A stretch of DNA of 23,622 nucleotides. Origin: Gammaproteobacteria bacterium UBA6968. Its GTDB lineage: Bacteria > Pseudomonadota > Gammaproteobacteria > Pseudomonadales > Azotimanducaceae. The notes below the pieces were generated by a model. It had not been told where the DNA came from. It did not search any database and saw only the letters and a list, made by a program, of their open reading frames with translations. Each line of letters starts with the position of its first letter. Position 1 is the first letter of the stretch. The stretch covers positions 8,054-31,675 of the forward strand of contig DJYW01000034.1 of NCBI GenBank assembly GCA_002450255.1, given 5' to 3'. Of this stretch, positions 8,301 through 18,581 are shown piece by piece. Made by a program: the position numbers and the translations under genes.

Positions 8301-8994
8301 ACGATTTAACCCGACCCGACTCAATGACATTCGGATTGGAAAGCAAAACCAGTGGGCGGTCGGCATGGTCGTGAGCAGCCGCGTCATGAAAAGTCGGCGC
8401 GGCGCTTCCCTGTGTTTTCTGGTCCTGGATGACCGCAGCGCCCGACTCGAAGTGTCGCTGTTTCCCGAAGTCTACGAAAACTATAAATCGAAAGTGGTTA
8501 AAGACGAAGTGCTGGTGGTGGAAGGCGAGGTCCAGGCTGATGACTTCACTGGCGGTCCGGCGCTGCGTGCTAACAAGGTCCTTACCATAGCCGAGGCGCG
8601 CCAGCACTTTGGCCAGAGTTTGTTAATTGATTACAGTAATGCATCGCCGCCATCGGATCTGGATGAGCGACTTCACAAGGTGCTTGCGCCGCGTACGAGT
8701 TTCGCGGGGCAAGGCGTTAGCGGCCCAGGTCACGCAATACCAAAGCCAGGCTCGGATATAGGAGCTAATACAGGGGTAAGCCTAGGCAGCAGTGCTGGAC
8801 CCAGCGTAGATAGTGGCGCTTCAAAGTTGTCTCCTATCACGATTCTGTACCGTCATGAGCAGGCCATTGGTCGAGTGAGTTTGGGTAAAGATTGGCGTGT
8901 GCAAGTAACCGACGAACTGTTGGAGGAGCTGAAGGCTGCGCTTGAGCACGAAGCCATAGAGATGCACTACCCGCCGCGCAGGGCCATGTTTTAG
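5374..8994 (+). CDS. dnaE: DNA polymerase III alpha subunit DnaE
   Basis: This is the replicative polymerase subunit, 1206 residues. In order: PHP domain (about 10-280, from VHLHVHSEFS), polymerase core with catalytic Asp405 and Asp407 in PDFDVDF and Asp557 in KFDFLGL, the RPGPLQSGAVDDY and NKSHSATYALVS blocks, a helix-hairpin-helix region, the clamp-binding site region (ITDLF, 922-926), the OB fold (about 1000-1080) and a C-terminal tau-binding domain. The PHP domain keeps HxH and TDH ligands lost in E. coli, but has LSGG and NDVC where metal-binding forms have LSGC and NDxH. A Gly/Ser/Pro-rich insertion (about 1110-1151) interrupts the C-terminal region. ATG 5374 with an upstream GGAG was preferred over TTG 5341. 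accA, the usual next gene, is absent. Confidence 0.97.
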   Translation: MPHQPSAAAPFVHLHVHSEFSLVDGLLKVKKLVQRCAEAGMPAVALTDHGNLFALVKFYENCLAAGIKPILGAEVMVKASDARDAPAERVVLLAKHLQGYRHLTELISESFTQAEERGALTETQIFAKRDGLLVLSGGIGGHLWRGMLADDIEPVTRRVQRWVDVFGDDYFIEITRTGRSGEDVAIQRAVQIAAALNVGIVATNDVCFAERDDFEAHETRVCINEGRTLNDPRRSRRYSDQQHFASSDYMATRFADLPQALGNTLSIAQKCTVEVPLGVYHLPDYPLPDNQSLQAFFHCRAREGLAARLAATGVSEGFSCDDYDERLDFELNVIDQMGFAGYFLIVMEFIGWAKEHKIPVGPGRGSGGGSLVAYALGITDLDPLQYDLLFERFLNPERLSMPDFDVDFCMEGRDQVIQHVSDLYGANAVSQIITFGTMAAKAVVRDVARVQGKAYGLADKLSKLIPFEVGMTLSKAMAESEDLKHFVETTDEAAEIMDMAYKLEGIVRNVGRHAGGVVIAPSALTDFVPLYTEEGGEALVSQFDKDDVERAGLVKFDFLGLKTLTIIDWTVAAINSARPDTAEAPLDIATIPLEDPAVYALLKRAETTAVFQLESRGMKDLIRRLLPDEINDIIALVALFRPGPLQSGAVDDYVDRKHGKAAVSFPHASLQGVLESTYGVVLYQEQVMQIAQVLAGFSLGQADLLRRAMGKKKADEMAKVREQFLTGTTANSIDPKLANEIFDLMEKFAGYAFNKSHSATYALVSFQTAWLKTHYPAEFMAANLSAEMHNIDRVVQLIDEVRRMQISLRPPSVNASEFRFSVREGEILYGLGAIRGVGEGPVEAILAARDEQPFSGLEDFCLRVGSKKANKRVVEALILAGAMDEFTADSNDLNVTRSSLLANLGRAMQGAEQVARNEAAGITDLFGTAEGSQTVSPQALEQSKPQTTAARLRGEKDTLGLFLTGHPIQQYEQEIRRFNPTRLNDIRIGKQNQWAVGMVVSSRVMKSRRGASLCFLVLDDRSARLEVSLFPEVYENYKSKVVKDEVLVVEGEVQADDFTGGPALRANKVLTIAEARQHFGQSLLIDYSNASPPSDLDERLHKVLAPRTSFAGQGVSGPGHAIPKPGSDIGANTGVSLGSSAGPSVDSGASKLSPITILYRHEQAIGRVSLGKDWRVQVTDELLEELKAALEHEAIEMHYPPRRAMF

Positions 8995-9001
8995 CAGGTA
9001 T

Positions 9002-9050
9002 GTTAGGAGCGTCCGACAAGTCGCCGAGGCACAGCCGGATAGCACCTAAC
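9002..9050. repeat. Imperfect inverted repeat downstream of dnaE
   Basis: Outer arms GTTAGG (9002-9007) and CCTAAC (9045-9050) are complementary, with a second short pair TCCG (9012-9015) and CGGA (9036-9039) inside. The RNA could fold into an interrupted hairpin 8 bp after the dnaE stop. No T-run follows, so it is not a textbook intrinsic terminator. It could be an RNA-processing or attenuation structure between dnaE and tilS, or chance. Confidence 0.4.
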
Positions 9051-9090
9051 GCTTAGTCTAGAATATGGAGCATCCTAGCTATCCCCAATT

Positions 9091-9125
9091 CCGAATCCCG
9101 AATCCCGAACCCCCTAATACTTAAT
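9091..9125. repeat. Degenerate heptamer tandem repeat before tilS
   Basis: Five consecutive 7-base units can be read: CCGAATC, CCGAATC, CCGAACC, CCTAATA and CTTAATA. The first two are identical and the rest drift. The array ends 4 bp before the tilS ATG and occupies the place where a ribosome site would be expected. GAATCCC-type intergenic simple repeats occur in some gammaproteobacteria (from memory, Xanthomonas relatives), so this may be one copy of a dispersed repeat. Confidence 0.7.
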
Positions 9126-9129
9126 ACCT

Positions 9130-10467
9130 ATGCATGATTTGGAGAACCATCTGGCCGAAAAATTACGCGGGCTGTTGCGCGAGGCCCGGGTCGATGATGG
9201 TGAACCGCCTTTGGCGCGGTTAGTCGTAGGTCTTAGCGGTGGCGCCGATTCTGTTGCGTTATTGCGTGCCACGCTCGCGGTAAATCAAACGCTTCGTTTT
9301 GCCAAGACGGTCGTCGCACTACACGTCGATCATCAGATTCACGAGCAATCAGGCAGTTGGGCCGAGTTTTGTGTTTCGATGTGCGCGAGATTATCCGTTG
9401 AGCTCATTACCCGATCAGTAAACGTTGCCCGTCAGGGCAATCTAGAGGCCGCGGCGCGTGACGCGCGCTATGCCGCTTTCACCGAAGTGTTAACCGATCA
9501 AGATCTGCTGCTGCTTGCCCAGCATGCTCAAGATCAAACCGAAACAGTCTTGTTGCGCCTTTTGCAAGGTCGCGGTGTATTACCGATGCGTGATTTCGGG
9601 CGTATCGGTGCGAGCAAGTTTTTGCGACCGCTCTTAGCGCTTGGACCGCTTGCTTTACGCGACTATCTCGAATTTTTGGGACAAACTTGGATTGAGGATC
9701 CGAGCAATGCCGAGACGCGCTTCGACCGTAATTATCTGCGTCGCGAAGTACTCCCCAAAGTAGTTGAGCGTTGGCCCAAGACCGATCAGGCCGTTGCACG
9801 GGTGACCGCGTATCAAGCGGGCGAGCGCGCGCTGCTTGATATCTGGCTGTCCCAGCTTCAATTTCCGCTTTCGGTGGCGGCGCTTCCGGAGGCCGATTTG
9901 CCCGCACAGATTCTACTTCGCAGGCTGCTTCAAGCTGAAGGTTTTGGCGCGATCTCGGACCCTGCGTTAGCGGAGTTTTTGCGCCAGGTGAGGCAGGCAT
10001 CTCTGGCAGAATTGCGAATGATTGATGGTGTGTCGCTGCGGCTTTGGCGTCGGCATCTTTATTTGGTTGGTGCGGATGAAGCCAAAGTCTGGCACCTGGC
10101 TGGCATGCCGACGCTGCAGCTGCATGAAACATTTGTAGCGGCTGGTTTTGAAATCCGTTTGGAACAAACCGAAGCAGCAAATCCGACGGCCTTTGTGTAT
10201 CCCGGTCCCTTGCATATTAGACCTCGCCGAGGCGGCGAAGTGATCGAATTGAACGGCGCGACTAAGGGCCCAACGTCAGTGAAGGACCTGTTGGTGCGGA
10301 GTGCCGTGCCACCATGGCAACGGTCGTCTTATCCACTGCTCTACCACGACAGGGCGCTCTGTTGTGTGCCAGGTATTGCGGTAGCGAAAGCGTATCAAGA
10401 AGCCGCCAGCGAAGATCCAGCGGGTCTTTGGTGTCAGGCTGCTATCTTGACTAAGGGAGCTAGGTGA
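9130..10467 (+). CDS. tilS: tRNA(Ile)-lysidine synthase TilS
   Basis: TilS attaches lysine to C34 of the tRNA-Ile CAU anticodon using ATP, which changes decoding from AUG to AUA. The 445-residue protein has the PP-loop SGGADS (about residues 35-40), the ALHVDHQIH segment, the AQHxxDQTETVLLRLLQG block, the conserved DPSNAETRFDRNYLRR motif and the C-terminal domain with PPWQRSSYPLLY. In the central block the usual DDQ is QDQ (Gln134, codon CAA). No Shine-Dalgarno sequence is visible before the ATG at 9130; a heptamer repeat lies there instead. The start is therefore less certain, though the length is normal. The neighbours dnaE and pyrG are usual, apart from the missing accA. Confidence 0.93.
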   Translation: MHDLENHLAEKLRGLLREARVDDGEPPLARLVVGLSGGADSVALLRATLAVNQTLRFAKTVVALHVDHQIHEQSGSWAEFCVSMCARLSVELITRSVNVARQGNLEAAARDARYAAFTEVLTDQDLLLLAQHAQDQTETVLLRLLQGRGVLPMRDFGRIGASKFLRPLLALGPLALRDYLEFLGQTWIEDPSNAETRFDRNYLRREVLPKVVERWPKTDQAVARVTAYQAGERALLDIWLSQLQFPLSVAALPEADLPAQILLRRLLQAEGFGAISDPALAEFLRQVRQASLAELRMIDGVSLRLWRRHLYLVGADEAKVWHLAGMPTLQLHETFVAAGFEIRLEQTEAANPTAFVYPGPLHIRPRRGGEVIELNGATKGPTSVKDLLVRSAVPPWQRSSYPLLYHDRALCCVPGIAVAKAYQEAASEDPAGLWCQAAILTKGAR

Positions 10468-10611
10468 GGGTCTGACGTTTCTTCTTTGCAGATTCTTGGC
10501 GGCGGTTCGACCAGCCGTACTGTCTTTCACTATATCCGCAAATTCTTGTGTAACGGACTGCCTTTTCATTGTGATGGAAACCGCCTTTTGCTATCTTGAC
10601 AGCCCATCTAG

Positions 10612-12354
<1,743 letters not shown>

Positions 12355-12400
12355 TAACCGGATTGAGAGCCGAGCAGTCAGCACGGAAAGGGGCCTAAAC

Positions 12401-13246
12401 ATGCAGTTAGCAGATTTTAACGTGGGCGACGGACGCTCCCTGTTTGTGATGGCGGGCCCTTGCGTTATTGAAACCGAGCAAATGGCTATGGAGACCGCAC
12501 AGGCGCTAAAAGAGATTGCGGCTGCTGTGGGCGTGCAGTTCATATACAAAAGCTCCTACGATAAAGCGAATAGGTCTTCCATCGATAGCTATCGAGGCCC
12601 TGGCGTTGAGGCCGGGCTGAAGATCCTCGAGCGAGTAAAACGCGAAGTCGGCGTGCCTGTTGTCACTGATGTGCATGAGGATTCACCTCTTGATGAAGTG
12701 GCTGACGTTGTGGATGTGATGCAGACGCCGGCGTTCTTGTGTCGGCAAACGAACTTTATCGTCAACGTTTGTGAACAGGGCAGGCCGGTAAACATCAAAA
12801 AGGGTCAATTTCTTGCACCGCTGGATATGTTGCAGGTTGTCAAAAAAGCACGCTCTACCGGGAATAAGCAAGTAATGGTTTGCGAGCGCGGCGTTTCTTT
12901 TGGCTATAACAATTTGGTCTCGGATATGCGTTCACTGGCGTTGATGCGGCAGACCCAGTGCCCAGTGGTTTATGACGCAACGCATTCTGTGCAAATGCCT
13001 GGCGGGCAAGGCCACGTTTCCGGCGGGCAGCGCGAGATGGTGCCGGTACTGGCACGAGCGGCTGTGGCAGCAGGTATTGACGGCCTATTTATGGAATGTC
13101 ACCCCAATCCCCGCGAGGCGAAATCAGATGGTCCAAATTCATGGCCACTTCACCTCGTCGAACCTTTGCTAAGGCAGCTTATGGCAATCGACAACGTCGT
13201 CAAAGCCGAGCACCGCTTGGAAGATCAAGTGGTTGAACAAGCGTAA
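12401..13246 (+). CDS. kdsA: 3-deoxy-D-manno-octulosonate 8-phosphate synthase, metal-dependent type
   Basis: KdsA condenses phosphoenolpyruvate with arabinose 5-phosphate to Kdo-8-phosphate, the precursor of the Kdo that links lipid A to the LPS core. The 281-residue TIM-barrel protein has [31 protein letters not shown] and SGGQRE. Its metal ligand set is visible: Cys21 in AGPCVIE, His195 in DATHSVQ, Glu232 in MECHP and Asp243 in SDGPNSW. Each lies exactly ten residues after its Aquifex counterpart (Cys11, His185, Glu222, Asp233). The E. coli enzyme has Asn in place of the Cys and needs no metal, so this copy belongs to the metal-dependent type. ATG 12401 follows GGAAAGGGG. It sits between pyrG and eno as expected; the enzyme downstream, enolase, also supplies PEP. 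Confidence 0.95.
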   Translation: MQLADFNVGDGRSLFVMAGPCVIETEQMAMETAQALKEIAAAVGVQFIYKSSYDKANRSSIDSYRGPGVEAGLKILERVKREVGVPVVTDVHEDSPLDEVADVVDVMQTPAFLCRQTNFIVNVCEQGRPVNIKKGQFLAPLDMLQVVKKARSTGNKQVMVCERGVSFGYNNLVSDMRSLALMRQTQCPVVYDATHSVQMPGGQGHVSGGQREMVPVLARAAVAAGIDGLFMECHPNPREAKSDGPNSWPLHLVEPLLRQLMAIDNVVKAEHRLEDQVVEQA

Positions 13247-13362
13247 AGGCCTGGACGAGATCGGCGCGATAGAACATGGGTTAGAGAGAACGCCTTCGAA
13301 AGCCGTCTCTTCGGTAGCTTAAAGGAAAAAGTTGGTTTGATGAGACACTTGAGTAACGCTAA

Positions 13363-14673
<1,311 letters not shown>

Positions 14674-14695
14674 TTTCGAACACGGGAGGTTAGCA

Positions 14696-15031
14696 ATGGC
14701 CTGGCAGAAGCCCTTAATGAAAGTGTTCATCGTCACCTTGCTGGTGCTTTTCGCGGTGTTGCAAAGCAGTCTTTGGTTTGGATCAGCCGGTTATTTTACG
14801 CAGCAGGGCTTGCAGCAAGCGGTCGCCGACAGCTCCGCCCGCGTGGCGGCATTAGAGGCGCAAAACAAAGCGCTTACGGTGGAAGTGTTGGCGCTTAAAG
14901 CTGACAGCAATGCGTTGGAAGCGCTCGCTCGCAGCGAGTTGGGTCTGGCCAAGAAAGACGAGGTTTTCTACCTTATTCCGGCGCAACCGGCCAGGCAATC
15001 GAAAGGGGCTAACCCTGACCGCCCCCGCTAA
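14696..15031 (+). CDS. ftsB: Cell division protein FtsB
   Basis: FtsB is a small bitopic divisome protein. It pairs with FtsL through a periplasmic coiled coil and, with FtsQ, controls activation of septal peptidoglycan synthesis by FtsWI. The 111-residue protein has a short cytoplasmic start, one membrane helix (about residues 8-26), the family SLWFGSAGYF segment just outside the membrane, a heptad-rich coiled coil (about 35-75) and the ALEALARSELGLAKKDEVFYLI block that binds FtsQ. ATG 14696 follows a GGGAGG ribosome site; the longer in-frame ATG at 14645 lies inside eno. Its last 17 bases overlap the likely truD start. ispD, which normally follows ftsB, is absent. Confidence 0.93.
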   Translation: MAWQKPLMKVFIVTLLVLFAVLQSSLWFGSAGYFTQQGLQQAVADSSARVAALEAQNKALTVEVLALKADSNALEALARSELGLAKKDEVFYLIPAQPARQSKGANPDRPR

Positions 15032-16043
15032 AGAAGCCGTCGCCGCTTCGCGCGTGGTTGTTATCAAGGCAACGCCGGGAGACTGGCGGGTTGACGAAGA
15101 ACTAGGTTGGGATTTAGCTGGCAGCGGCGAGCACCTTTATCTATTCGTTGAAAAAGAAAATTTGAATACGCTGGACGTTGCACGCGGTTTAGCGCGGCAT
15201 TTTGCAGTCTCTATCGACGCTATTGGCTATGCAGGACTGAAAGACAAACATGCAATCACTCGACAGTGGTTTAGCATCCCCACAGCTAACCTAATCACCG
15301 ATGTTGAACAGGCGGCACCGGCTATGACGCAAGTTGTTGGCGGGGCAACCACAAAAGCTGATTCGACCGTCGCTCGCGCGTCTTGTTTGCGGGTGGGCCG
15401 GCATAGCAAGAAATTGCGTCGCGGGCGGCACGCTATGAATCACTTTCGGATAGTGTTGCGGAGCTCGGTTTTGCCCAGCGACGTCGAATTGACGGCTCTA
15501 CAAGCTCCGTTCCCTAACATTTTTGGTCCGCAACGACTGGGGGGAGAGAACATTTCTCAAGCACTGCGGTGGTTAGCAAATCGTCGTGACCGACGTGTTT
15601 CCGCGCAGCGTAAAAGCTGGCATCTGTCGGTCCTGCGGAGTCATCTTTTCAATCAGATTGCTGCCCATCGGCTGAGCCAGCATATTGGCATAGAAGGGGT
15701 AGATGGCGATGTGCGTATAGACGGAGAGACTCAAGGACCTTTATGGGGGCGCGGCAGAAGTGCGGCACAAGGTGCTGCGCTGCGCCTGCAACAACAAGCA
15801 TTGGTTGGTCTTGAGGCCGTTTGCGAGCAGTTGGAATACGCCGGCGTAGTGCAAGGGTTACGTCCATTCTGGGTGACACCGGTCGATTTGCAGCTGGCTG
15901 AATCTGTGGCAAGCTCGGCGACGATTGCGTCGCCTTATACCGACCTACCACAGGCCATAACGCTATCGTTTGGACTGCGACCGGGTGCTTATGCCACCGC
16001 TTTCCTGAAACAGCATTTTGCGGTCGAGGACGACAGCCGATGA
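15015..16043 (+). CDS. truD: tRNA pseudouridine(13) synthase TruD (start uncertain, probably non-ATG)
   Basis: TruD converts U13 of tRNA-Glu to pseudouridine. The catalytic Asp77 is in [12 protein letters not shown] (E. coli Asp80). [11 protein letters not shown], the FGPQRLGG block and the C-terminal [12 protein letters not shown] also match. The start is hard to place. The frame is open back to an ATG at 14910, deep inside ftsB, but no ATG lies near the expected beginning. CTG 15015, six bases after GAAAGGGG, gives 342 residues (E. coli 349) and about 17 residues before the first conserved block. GTG 15054 is the alternative. A stretch of about 15 residues (109-124, [16 protein letters not shown]) before the RH block looks like an insertion relative to E. 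coli. Its stop overlaps pcm (ATGA). Identity is firm; the start is an inference. Confidence 0.88.
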   Translation: MTAPAKEAVAASRVVVIKATPGDWRVDEELGWDLAGSGEHLYLFVEKENLNTLDVARGLARHFAVSIDAIGYAGLKDKHAITRQWFSIPTANLITDVEQAAPAMTQVVGGATTKADSTVARASCLRVGRHSKKLRRGRHAMNHFRIVLRSSVLPSDVELTALQAPFPNIFGPQRLGGENISQALRWLANRRDRRVSAQRKSWHLSVLRSHLFNQIAAHRLSQHIGIEGVDGDVRIDGETQGPLWGRGRSAAQGAALRLQQQALVGLEAVCEQLEYAGVVQGLRPFWVTPVDLQLAESVASSATIASPYTDLPQAITLSFGLRPGAYATAFLKQHFAVEDDSR

Positions 16044-16705
16044 GTCGCTTTGACTTGCAGGGCATTGGTATGACTTCCCAACGGACTCGTGACCGTCTGG
16101 TCGAAAGACTGCGCGAACAGGGTATTCAATCGGGTGCGGTCTTAGCGCAAATTGGGCAAGTCCCCAGACATATTTTCATCGACGAGGCGATAGCACATCG
16201 CGCCTACGAAGACACCGCCTTGCCGATCGGCCACAATCAAACCATCTCACAACCGTATATCGTCGCGCTGATGACGGAGCTGTTGCTCGATAAGCCGCGC
16301 GCGAAAGTGTTAGAAGTGGGCACCGGGTCCGGCTACCAAACCGCGGTTCTAGCCGGATTGTGTGAGACACTGTATAGCGTTGAGCGGATTCAGGCTTTGC
16401 TACCTCGTGCGCAGGAACGCTTAGCAGCATTGCGTCTGCGCAATGTTAAAGTGCGTCATTCGGATGGTGGCGAGGGTTGGGAAGCTAATGCACCTTATGA
16501 TGGTATTCTGGTTACTGCCGCCGCGCAGGTGGTGCCGCAGCCGTTGCTCGAGCAATTACGGGTCGGTGGACGGATGGTGGTGCCAGTAGGCCCTTCTGAG
16601 GACCAGCAGCTCAAAGTCATTGACCGTACCGAAGATGGTTTTGATGAACAAATTACGAGCCAAGTTAAATTTGTGCCGCTGCTAGGCGGTATCAGCCGCA
16701 GTTAA
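16040..16705 (+). CDS. pcm: Protein-L-isoaspartate O-methyltransferase
   Basis: Pcm uses S-adenosylmethionine to methylate isoaspartyl residues in aged proteins, starting their repair. The 221-residue protein shows the family substrate segment [20 protein letters not shown], the SAM-binding motif [16 protein letters not shown] (about residues 90-105), an acidic motif II (YSVER) and the C-terminal GGRMVVPVG. The start overlaps the truD stop by 4 bp, with a GAGG ribosome site inside truD. In related genomes surE lies between truD and pcm and is often coupled to pcm; here it is absent. A short palindromic stretch (AATTCTCGCGAATT) follows the stop codon. Confidence 0.96.
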   Translation: MSRFDLQGIGMTSQRTRDRLVERLREQGIQSGAVLAQIGQVPRHIFIDEAIAHRAYEDTALPIGHNQTISQPYIVALMTELLLDKPRAKVLEVGTGSGYQTAVLAGLCETLYSVERIQALLPRAQERLAALRLRNVKVRHSDGGEGWEANAPYDGILVTAAAQVVPQPLLEQLRVGGRMVVPVGPSEDQQLKVIDRTEDGFDEQITSQVKFVPLLGGISRS

Positions 16706-16743
16706 TTCTCGCGAATTGATTGGTATTTTCAGGTTGTTTGTAG

Positions 16744-17685
16744 ATGAATGACGTAGAACCCGCAGCCCAGCTGAAGCAGCAGGATCAGCAAGATGACCCG
16801 GCCACAACAATGGGTCCGTTTGCGATCGCTCTACGCGGCTTGGCAATGGGGCTGGCCGAGTTGGTGCCTGGTGTGTCGGGTGGCACCATAGCTTTTGTGA
16901 CGGGTATCTATTTTCGCCTGCTTGATGCGATCAGTGCTTTTGGCTTTGCCTCGCTGCGTCAAATCACCCAGCCTCGAGCGTTTTTTCGTACTCACGACTT
17001 GGCTTTTTTGCTGGCGTTGGCGGGAGGTATGGCCCTTGGAATTTTGCTGTTCGGTCGACTCGTTCAGTTTATGCTTACCCACATGGCGCCGGTGCTCTGG
17101 GCCTTCTTCTTTGGCGTTATTGTTTATTCTGCCTGGGATATTGGCCGCGCCCGACCGCTCGCGGCATTGCTGCGCTATGCACCATTAGGCATGGTGCTGA
17201 GCTTTTTGGTACTGATGATTCCGAACGCCGAACGGTCTGCAGAGGCCTGGATGATTTTTGTTGGCGGCGCCATTGCCGTGTGCGCCTGGATCCTACCTGC
17301 AGTGTCCGGCAGTTTTTTGTTGCTAGTACTAGGCTTGTACGATGAAGTGATCCGTGCCGTTGCGCAACTCGATTTGGTTACCCTGGCCACTCTGGCTGCT
17401 GGCTGTGCAACCGGGCTTATCTTGTTTGCGCGAGTGGTGACTTGGGTTATGCATCGAGCGGCCGACGCAACGCTTTCGTTTCTAACTGGATTCATGGTTG
17501 TGGCGCTGATGCGCTTGTGGCCCTGGCAGTTGCCAGGCACCGGGCAAGACTTGCTGGCGAGCATAACCGCACCCGCACAATATGCTGCGGCAACCCAGCA
17601 GGATGCTCGGTTGCCGGAAGCGCTATTGGCTTTTTTACTGGGAGTGATCGTACTGTGGGCGTTCGGCCGCTATTCCGCCAAATAG
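16744..17685 (+). CDS. popT: DUF368 membrane protein, undecaprenyl-phosphate translocase family (PopT)
   Basis: This is a 313-residue polytopic inner-membrane protein. The N-terminal signature RGLAMGLAELVPGVSGGTIAFVTGIYFRLLDAI is diagnostic of DUF368, and about eight hydrophobic segments follow. A second Gly/Ser-rich re-entrant-like motif (WILPAVSGSFLLLVLGLYDEVI, about residues 180-201) resembles the first, consistent with an internal duplication. DUF368 proteins have been reported as translocases that return undecaprenyl phosphate to the cytoplasmic face for reuse in peptidoglycan and O-antigen synthesis; that role is from the literature, not shown here. The gene sits between pcm and nlpD. 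The nlpD reading frame begins inside its 3' end, suggesting co-translation of a lipid-carrier recycler with an envelope amidase activator. Confidence 0.88.
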   Translation: MNDVEPAAQLKQQDQQDDPATTMGPFAIALRGLAMGLAELVPGVSGGTIAFVTGIYFRLLDAISAFGFASLRQITQPRAFFRTHDLAFLLALAGGMALGILLFGRLVQFMLTHMAPVLWAFFFGVIVYSAWDIGRARPLAALLRYAPLGMVLSFLVLMIPNAERSAEAWMIFVGGAIAVCAWILPAVSGSFLLLVLGLYDEVIRAVAQLDLVTLATLAAGCATGLILFARVVTWVMHRAADATLSFLTGFMVVALMRLWPWQLPGTGQDLLASITAPAQYAAATQQDARLPEALLAFLLGVIVLWAFGRYSAK

Positions 17686-18569
17686 TCTATGTTGCCTGTT
17701 TCGGCTGCGTGGCCGTCGGCTGCGCGCCGCTAGGTCAGCCATTGGTGTTGGAACGCTCACCATCGGTGCTATCGTCCACGCAAACCTATACCGTGAAGCG
17801 GGGCGATACGCTTTACTCCATCGCCTGGCGACTGAGTATGAATTACGTCGATTTGGCGGAATACAACCGGATAACCGCTCCGTTTGTCATTTATCCCGGA
17901 CAAGAATTGTCTCTCAGCCCAACTGCACAATTAGCGCCGGCGGCTAGCCAAGTTGCTACAGCGCGACCCGCCGCGCAGCCGGCCCAATCGACCAGCTCAA
18001 GCCAAGCTAAAAAAAGCGCTAAAGCCGTCGCCGCAAAAGCGACGCAAAGCAAATCTACGAAAACGGCCAGCACTGCAAATAAGACGGCAGACAGAGCACC
18101 ACAACAAGCCAAGGTAGCGGTCAAGCAAGCGCCACAAACGGTCAGGAGCAAGCCTAAGGCGGCCAAGCCACCGGCTCAGAGTGTGTCCGGGGGACTAGCC
18201 CAGCGGTTCACCAAGAACGGTTGGATATGGCCTTTGGCGCAACGCCCCAGCCGTGACTTTGGCAATGGCAATAAAGGCTTAGATTTCGCGCTTGCTCGCT
18301 CTGCTCATGTGCGTGCTGTATCTCGCGGTGAAGTGGTTTATGCGGGCGACGGTATTGGCGGCTATGAGCGTCTTGTTATCGTCAAGCATTCCGGAGAGCT
18401 GCTCAGCGCCTACAGTTTCAATGGCGAGTTATTGGTTGCTGAGCAGCAATCGGTGCAGTCGGGGGACCGGGTCGCGCAGATCGTGCCGAGCAGGGGCCGC
18501 GGGCAAACATTACATTTCGAGATTCGCAAAAACGGTCAACCCATTAATCCGCGTACGCTGCTGAATTAG
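17655..18569 (+). CDS. nlpD: NlpD-like lipoprotein, LysM and degenerate LytM domains
   Basis: NlpD is an outer-membrane lipoprotein that activates the septal amidase AmiC during daughter-cell separation. From the GTG at 17655, which has a GGGAG ribosome site ten bases upstream, the product has 304 residues. A lipoprotein signal peptide ends in VAVGC (Cys23 lipidated). A LysM domain (TYTVKRGDTLYSIAWRLS to YPGQELSL, about 38-82) follows, then a long Ala/Lys/Gln/Ser-rich linker (about 90-180) and a C-terminal LytM (M23) domain. The LytM zinc site is broken: NKGLDF lacks the first His and AYSFN lacks another, as expected for an activator rather than a protease. The frame overlaps popT by 31 bp. 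rpoS, which normally follows, is missing; fdxA comes next on the opposite strand. Confidence 0.9.
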   Translation: MGVRPLFRQIVYVACFGCVAVGCAPLGQPLVLERSPSVLSSTQTYTVKRGDTLYSIAWRLSMNYVDLAEYNRITAPFVIYPGQELSLSPTAQLAPAASQVATARPAAQPAQSTSSSQAKKSAKAVAAKATQSKSTKTASTANKTADRAPQQAKVAVKQAPQTVRSKPKAAKPPAQSVSGGLAQRFTKNGWIWPLAQRPSRDFGNGNKGLDFALARSAHVRAVSRGEVVYAGDGIGGYERLVIVKHSGELLSAYSFNGELLVAEQQSVQSGDRVAQIVPSRGRGQTLHFEIRKNGQPINPRTLLN

Positions 18570-18581
18570 CAGTGCGACAGG

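Noticed and set aside
9002..9050. Integron attC-like site (GTTAGG and ACCTAAC boxes)
   Set aside because: The core boxes are in the reverse order from attC (which runs RYYYAAC to GTTRRRY), and no integrase or cassette is nearby.
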